Positions 7,401 through 7,575 of a DNA stretch of 7,575 nt are shown piece after piece (position 1 is the first letter of the stretch; every line of letters starts with the position of its first letter). Location of the stretch: the NCBI GenBank assembly GCA_003563255.1, contig PWSL01000273.1, forward strand, positions 1 to 7,575, read 5' to 3'. The notes under the pieces are model-generated. The model was not told the DNA's origin. It did no database searches and saw only the letters and a list, made by a program, of their open reading frames with translations. Source of the DNA: Desulfonatronospira sp. Lineage in GTDB: Bacteria > Desulfobacterota > Desulfovibrionia > Desulfovibrionales > Desulfonatronovibrionaceae. The position numbers and the translations under genes were made by a program.

Positions 7401-7527
7401 TGTCCGGCTGTTCTTCAGCATCTAACTTGCCAAAAACCGTGCGCAGCTCAGGAAATCGCTCCAGCATTTCCTGCAAATTATTGTCCAGCAGGGCATCGTA
7501 AATGCCGTAGGCTGGCCTGCTGGTCAT
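4402..7527 (-). CDS. PLD nuclease / DEAH helicase with DUF3427 domain
   Basis: A 1041-residue protein, full length for the DUF3427 helicase family and probably cytoplasmic. Residues 1-100 are the family's helical N-terminal region (GIYDALLDNNLQEML...). Residues about 120-280 are a PLD-type nuclease domain with H214, K216 and GSAN 232-235; the aspartate of a classical HKD motif is replaced by lysine (K221). The SF2 helicase follows: Walker A AATGTGKT 336-343, DEAH 432-435, TATP 458-461, EGVDVP 615-620 and QQLGRGLR 639-646. The C-terminal DUF3427 signature covers about 880-1035: DYPIS 949-953, HWESQS 958-963, LFFVRE 986-991 and FLGPGDL 1004-1010. It is expected to translocate on nucleic acid using ATP and to cleave it; the target is unknown. 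The ATG is set by GGAGG 4 nt upstream. It is the first gene of the operon in view; the 48 nt before it show no promoter that I can support. It is paralogous to the helicase encoded at 770-3748, but its N- and C-terminal modules differ. Confidence 0.96.
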   Translation of the reverse strand: MTSRPAYGIYDALLDNNLQEMLERFPELRTVFGKLDAEEQPDRYADFVAKVVRQVLKEETDPDNRRRICNAVLEQMYSGTDHQAAVRQLVAGKKSVLQEITPPDYAGKGVPRPHTPISESSLFTGSPRDPQLVHELLAEMKSADAVDILVSFIKWSGLRLLMPAFEYLRDRRVPVRLITTSYMGASDAPAVEWLARMPNVQARVSYDTQRTRLHAKAYFFKRDSGFSTAYIGSANMSHAAMTSGLEWNLKVTEQDMLHILEKFSAEFETYWNSREFIPFDPDDPGQLREAISRARNSKARAPVFFDLRPHPFQERILEELEQDRKVNNQYQNLVVAATGTGKTVIAAFDFQRFFQKKQKQARLLFVAHRQEILEQALDTFRNVLKDQNFGDLLVGQHQAEQVKHLFCSVGMLTSRRLWEQVGRNFYDFIIIDEAHHGTAASYRPIFDHFDPEVLLGLTATPERMDGENVLADFGNRITSEIRLPEALEEKLLCPFHYFGVADPISLNEDRFWKKGKYDVAELDKIYTGAHALARQRLDVVLDALKRYEPDLDQVKGVGFCVSINHAHFMADMFSQQGIPSAALVSGVDNNQCHSLLEQLRSGELTFLFTVDKLSEGVDVPDLNLVLFLRPTESLTVFMQQLGRGLRHAPGKDCLTVLDFVGQAHRKYRIDTKLKALLPRHRFSIDHEVEMDFPHLPPGCSIQLDRVSRKYVLENIRENLRNLAVQIPERMQSFENETGQQLTFGNFISHHDYEPERLLVKETWSGWKSKAHLSEIPSDPDLKRLKNALIRIAQINGPLEIARLRKIINYLQENDTAQALAIAGNTAISTHYRIWADKAGNLDMSSLEDSFTRLARNPTILADMDEILAWGVRESKIEGKHLDLPFENHLELHARYASRDINAALGLANLDSTGPTGIGILHAKQNKTYALLITFQKTEREFSPSTMYSDYPISRQRIHWESQSTNTQQGQTGQNLIHHREKGYTVLFFVREQKKSLGVTMPFTFLGPGDLVSYESERPIKMIWELQHPMPVEIFENNRLGG

Positions 7528-7531
7528 ACCC

Positions 7532-7536
7532 CCTCC
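7532..7536 (-). promoter_or_regulatory. Shine-Dalgarno site of the DUF3427 helicase gene
   Basis: The minus strand reads GGAGG followed by GGGT and then the ATG at 7527-7525. The 4-nt spacing is slightly short, but the purine run continues towards the start codon. It supports this ATG as the start and suggests strong translation of the first operon gene. Confidence 0.7.
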
Positions 7537-7575
7537 GTTGAACGCAGGCTTAAGTATGCATCCAGGACCGGAAGG

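Noticed and set aside
770..7527. Assignment to DISARM, Mokosh or a classical restriction-modification system
   Set aside because: No DUF1998 protein and no DNA methylase motif (DISARM, restriction-modification); the helicases are SF2 of DEAH/DUF3427 type rather than SF1 RNA helicases (Mokosh).

Overview
The window is an accessory, defence-like region from a bacterium of moderate GC. The CCAGG/CTGGCC-rich coding style would fit a deltaproteobacterial sulfate reducer such as Desulfovibrionales, but that is an impression and not a demonstrated assignment. Every convincing gene is on the minus strand, so the locus reads from right to left.

From right to left there is, first, a 1041-residue protein (7527 to 4402) with a phospholipase D-type nuclease domain, a DEAH-type superfamily 2 helicase and a C-terminal DUF3427 domain. 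A 37-nt gap follows, then a 200-residue class I SAM-dependent methyltransferase (4364 to 3762). A 13-nt gap follows, then a 992-residue protein (3748 to 770). This last one carries a complete MazG-like nucleotide pyrophosphohydrolase domain fused in front of a second PLD-type nuclease/SF2 helicase, and it ends in a different, AT-rich tail. The tight spacing and shared direction indicate one operon, and the ribosome-binding site of the first gene is visible at 7532-7536.

A spacer of about 324 nt (446-769) separates this operon from the next gene. It contains a good leftward sigma70-type promoter (606-634) and a stretch at 482-595 that reads like protein but has an in-frame stop. The last gene (445 to beyond base 1) is cut by the window edge. 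It encodes the N-terminal 148 residues of a PD-(D/E)XK-type nuclease-like protein behind a strong Shine-Dalgarno site.

Taken together: two paralogous PLD-nuclease/helicases surround a small-molecule-type methyltransferase, one of them carries a MazG-type NTP pyrophosphatase, and a further nuclease-like gene lies next door. I infer an uncharacterised nucleic-acid-targeting (probably anti-phage) module. The domain calls rest on visible motifs; the system-level function is inference.
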